The notes under the pieces: model-generated
What the model saw: the letters and a program-made list of their open reading frames with translations, nothing else
Databases searched by the model: none
Told to the model about the DNA's origin: nothing
Translations under genes and position numbers: made by a program
DNA from: Candidatus Thioglobus sp. NP1
GTDB taxonomy: Bacteria; Pseudomonadota; Gammaproteobacteria; PS1; Pseudothioglobaceae
Reading direction: 5' to 3'
Length of the DNA stretch: 64,000 nucleotides
Assembly: GCF_003326015.1 (NCBI RefSeq)
Contig: NZ_CP023860.1
Coordinates: 558,001 to 622,000, forward strand
In this document: piece after piece, positions 63,442 to 64,000 of the stretch
Position numbering within the stretch: position 1 is the first letter of the stretch
Layout: every line of letters begins with the position of its first letter

Positions 63442-63865
63442 AATAATTCAAAAAATATTCACTAAGTTTACTACCTTTAAAGCCAATCCTTATCACCCCC
63501 TAGTTTGGATAAATGGCAATCCCAAAATAGGCAAAAATGTTGTTATTGCTGGCTTCTCCGAAATAAATGCCAATCATGTCAATGTTACTATTGGCGATAA
63601 TTGCGATATTGCTTCATTTGTTTCTATCAATGCTGCAGATTCTCATAAGAAGTGTCTTGGCTTATCAGATGAAATAGAAAGAAAAGATATTACTATTGGC
63701 GACCATGTTTTTATAGGGTCACATTGTGTTGTAAAAGGTGGGGCAAATATTGGTAATTACTGTGTTATTGGTGCGGGAACAATTGTTGAGGGTGTCGACA
63801 TACCAGAATACTCCTTGGTTATTGGTAACCCGATGATTATTAAGAAAGGTTACTATAGAAAGTGA
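63431..63865 (+). CDS. Hexapeptide-repeat acyltransferase in the Pse block
   Basis: 144 residues. The left-handed beta-helix repeats are clear: NPKIGKNVVIAGFSEINANHVNVTIGDNCDIASFVSIN, DITIGDHVFIGSHCVVKGGANIGNYCVIGAGTIVEG and SLVIGNPMIIKKG. The DSHKKC His is probably catalytic. It takes the place where the GNAT acetyltransferase PseH would be expected, so it may do the missing 4-N-acetylation; O-acetylation of the sugar is the alternative. It overlaps pseI upstream and the next gene by 4 bp. Confidence 0.75.
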   Translation: MFNKIIQKIFTKFTTFKANPYHPLVWINGNPKIGKNVVIAGFSEINANHVNVTIGDNCDIASFVSINAADSHKKCLGLSDEIERKDITIGDHVFIGSHCVVKGGANIGNYCVIGAGTIVEGVDIPEYSLVIGNPMIIKKGYYRK

Positions 63866-64000
63866 TAGCGCATAACAAACCTACCTTAGGAAGACAAGAG
63901 CAACAAGCAGTTTTCAAAGTGCTTGATTCTGGCTATATCACCCAAGGTATAGAAGTTGAAAGGTTTGAAAATGAGTTCTGTGATTTTTTAGGCTTACCAC
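63862..64000 (+). CDS. DegT-family aminotransferase, 5' part only
   Basis: Starts at a GTG overlapping the preceding stop and runs off the right edge after 46 codons. The visible part, KPTLGRQEQQAVFKVLDSGYITQGIEVERFENEFCDFLGLP, is the opening of DegT/DnrJ/EryC1 PLP aminotransferases. It probably adds an amino group to another sugar in the same glycan. Family call is good; the substrate cannot be told. Confidence 0.7.
   Translation, partial: MIAHNKPTLGRQEQQAVFKVLDSGYITQGIEVERFENEFCDFLGLP

Overview
The window is AT-rich chromosomal DNA from a free-living, probably marine, gammaproteobacterium. The housekeeping set (cmoA, ubiC, lpxH, clpS/clpA, glnS, yciB, gmhB, and an RfaH-type ops site), the compact gene spacing and the low GC fit the SUP05/Candidatus Thioglobus lineage. 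That assignment is inferred from gene content and composition only and was not tested by any search.

Region by region: (1) 1-9.6 kb, minus strand: the 5' part of a Bax-like glucosaminidase, an MsbA-like ABC exporter, gpsA, a membrane rhodanese, trpG/pabA, cmoA, ubiC, recG, ridA and an MFS carrier. (2) 9.6-14.2 kb: a complete polyamine-type ABC importer operon (ATPase, binding protein, two permeases) with a stem-loop after the binding-protein gene. (3) 14.5-24.8 kb: an FAD-linked oxidase, tRNA-Leu(UAA), an alpha/beta hydrolase, yciB, an RNase II-like gene overlapping lpxH tail to tail, ppiB, rplU-rpmA, fabD-fabG, tadA and a LysE-family exporter. (4) 24.8-29.5 kb: an accessory patch directly downstream of guaA. 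(5) 29.5-38.4 kb: guaA, an LptF/G permease, clpS, a butyrobetaine-type dioxygenase, clpA, surE, glnS. (6) 38.5 kb to the end: a large surface-glycan locus.

The accessory patch is the most unusual part. The last codons of guaA (encoding ATIEWE and the stop) recur twice downstream in the same orientation, at 26338 and 25006. Each extra copy is the end of a 40-codon ORF with its own ATG. The segments just downstream of guaA and of the 26338 copy share an imperfect 32-bp motif with CAGAC repeats. The stretches between copies carry cargo: two tandemly duplicated YwqK/MORN_2 repeat proteins in one, a methyltransferase in the other. The layout looks like two small integrase-less elements inserted one after another at the guaA 3' end, each ending in a small protein that copies the GuaA C-terminus.

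The glycan locus starts with a methyltransferase, an O-antigen ligase/polymerase-like protein with a duplicated 64-residue loop segment, and glycosyltransferase/FkbM genes on the minus strand. An ops/JUMPstart element and a MarR-type EPS regulator follow. A nearly uninterrupted plus-strand gene series then encodes an ABC flippase, a legionaminic-acid pathway (dehydratase, aminotransferase, acetyltransferase, synthase, epimerase, PtmE-like guanylyltransferase, CMP transferase, accessory oxidoreductases), an N-acetyl-sugar amidotransferase with its own HisH/HisF pair, and a pseudaminic-acid pathway (PseB, C, F, G, I plus a hexapeptide acyltransferase). Together these predict two CMP-activated nonulosonic acids, one probably carrying an acetamidino group, for a surface polysaccharide or glycoprotein.
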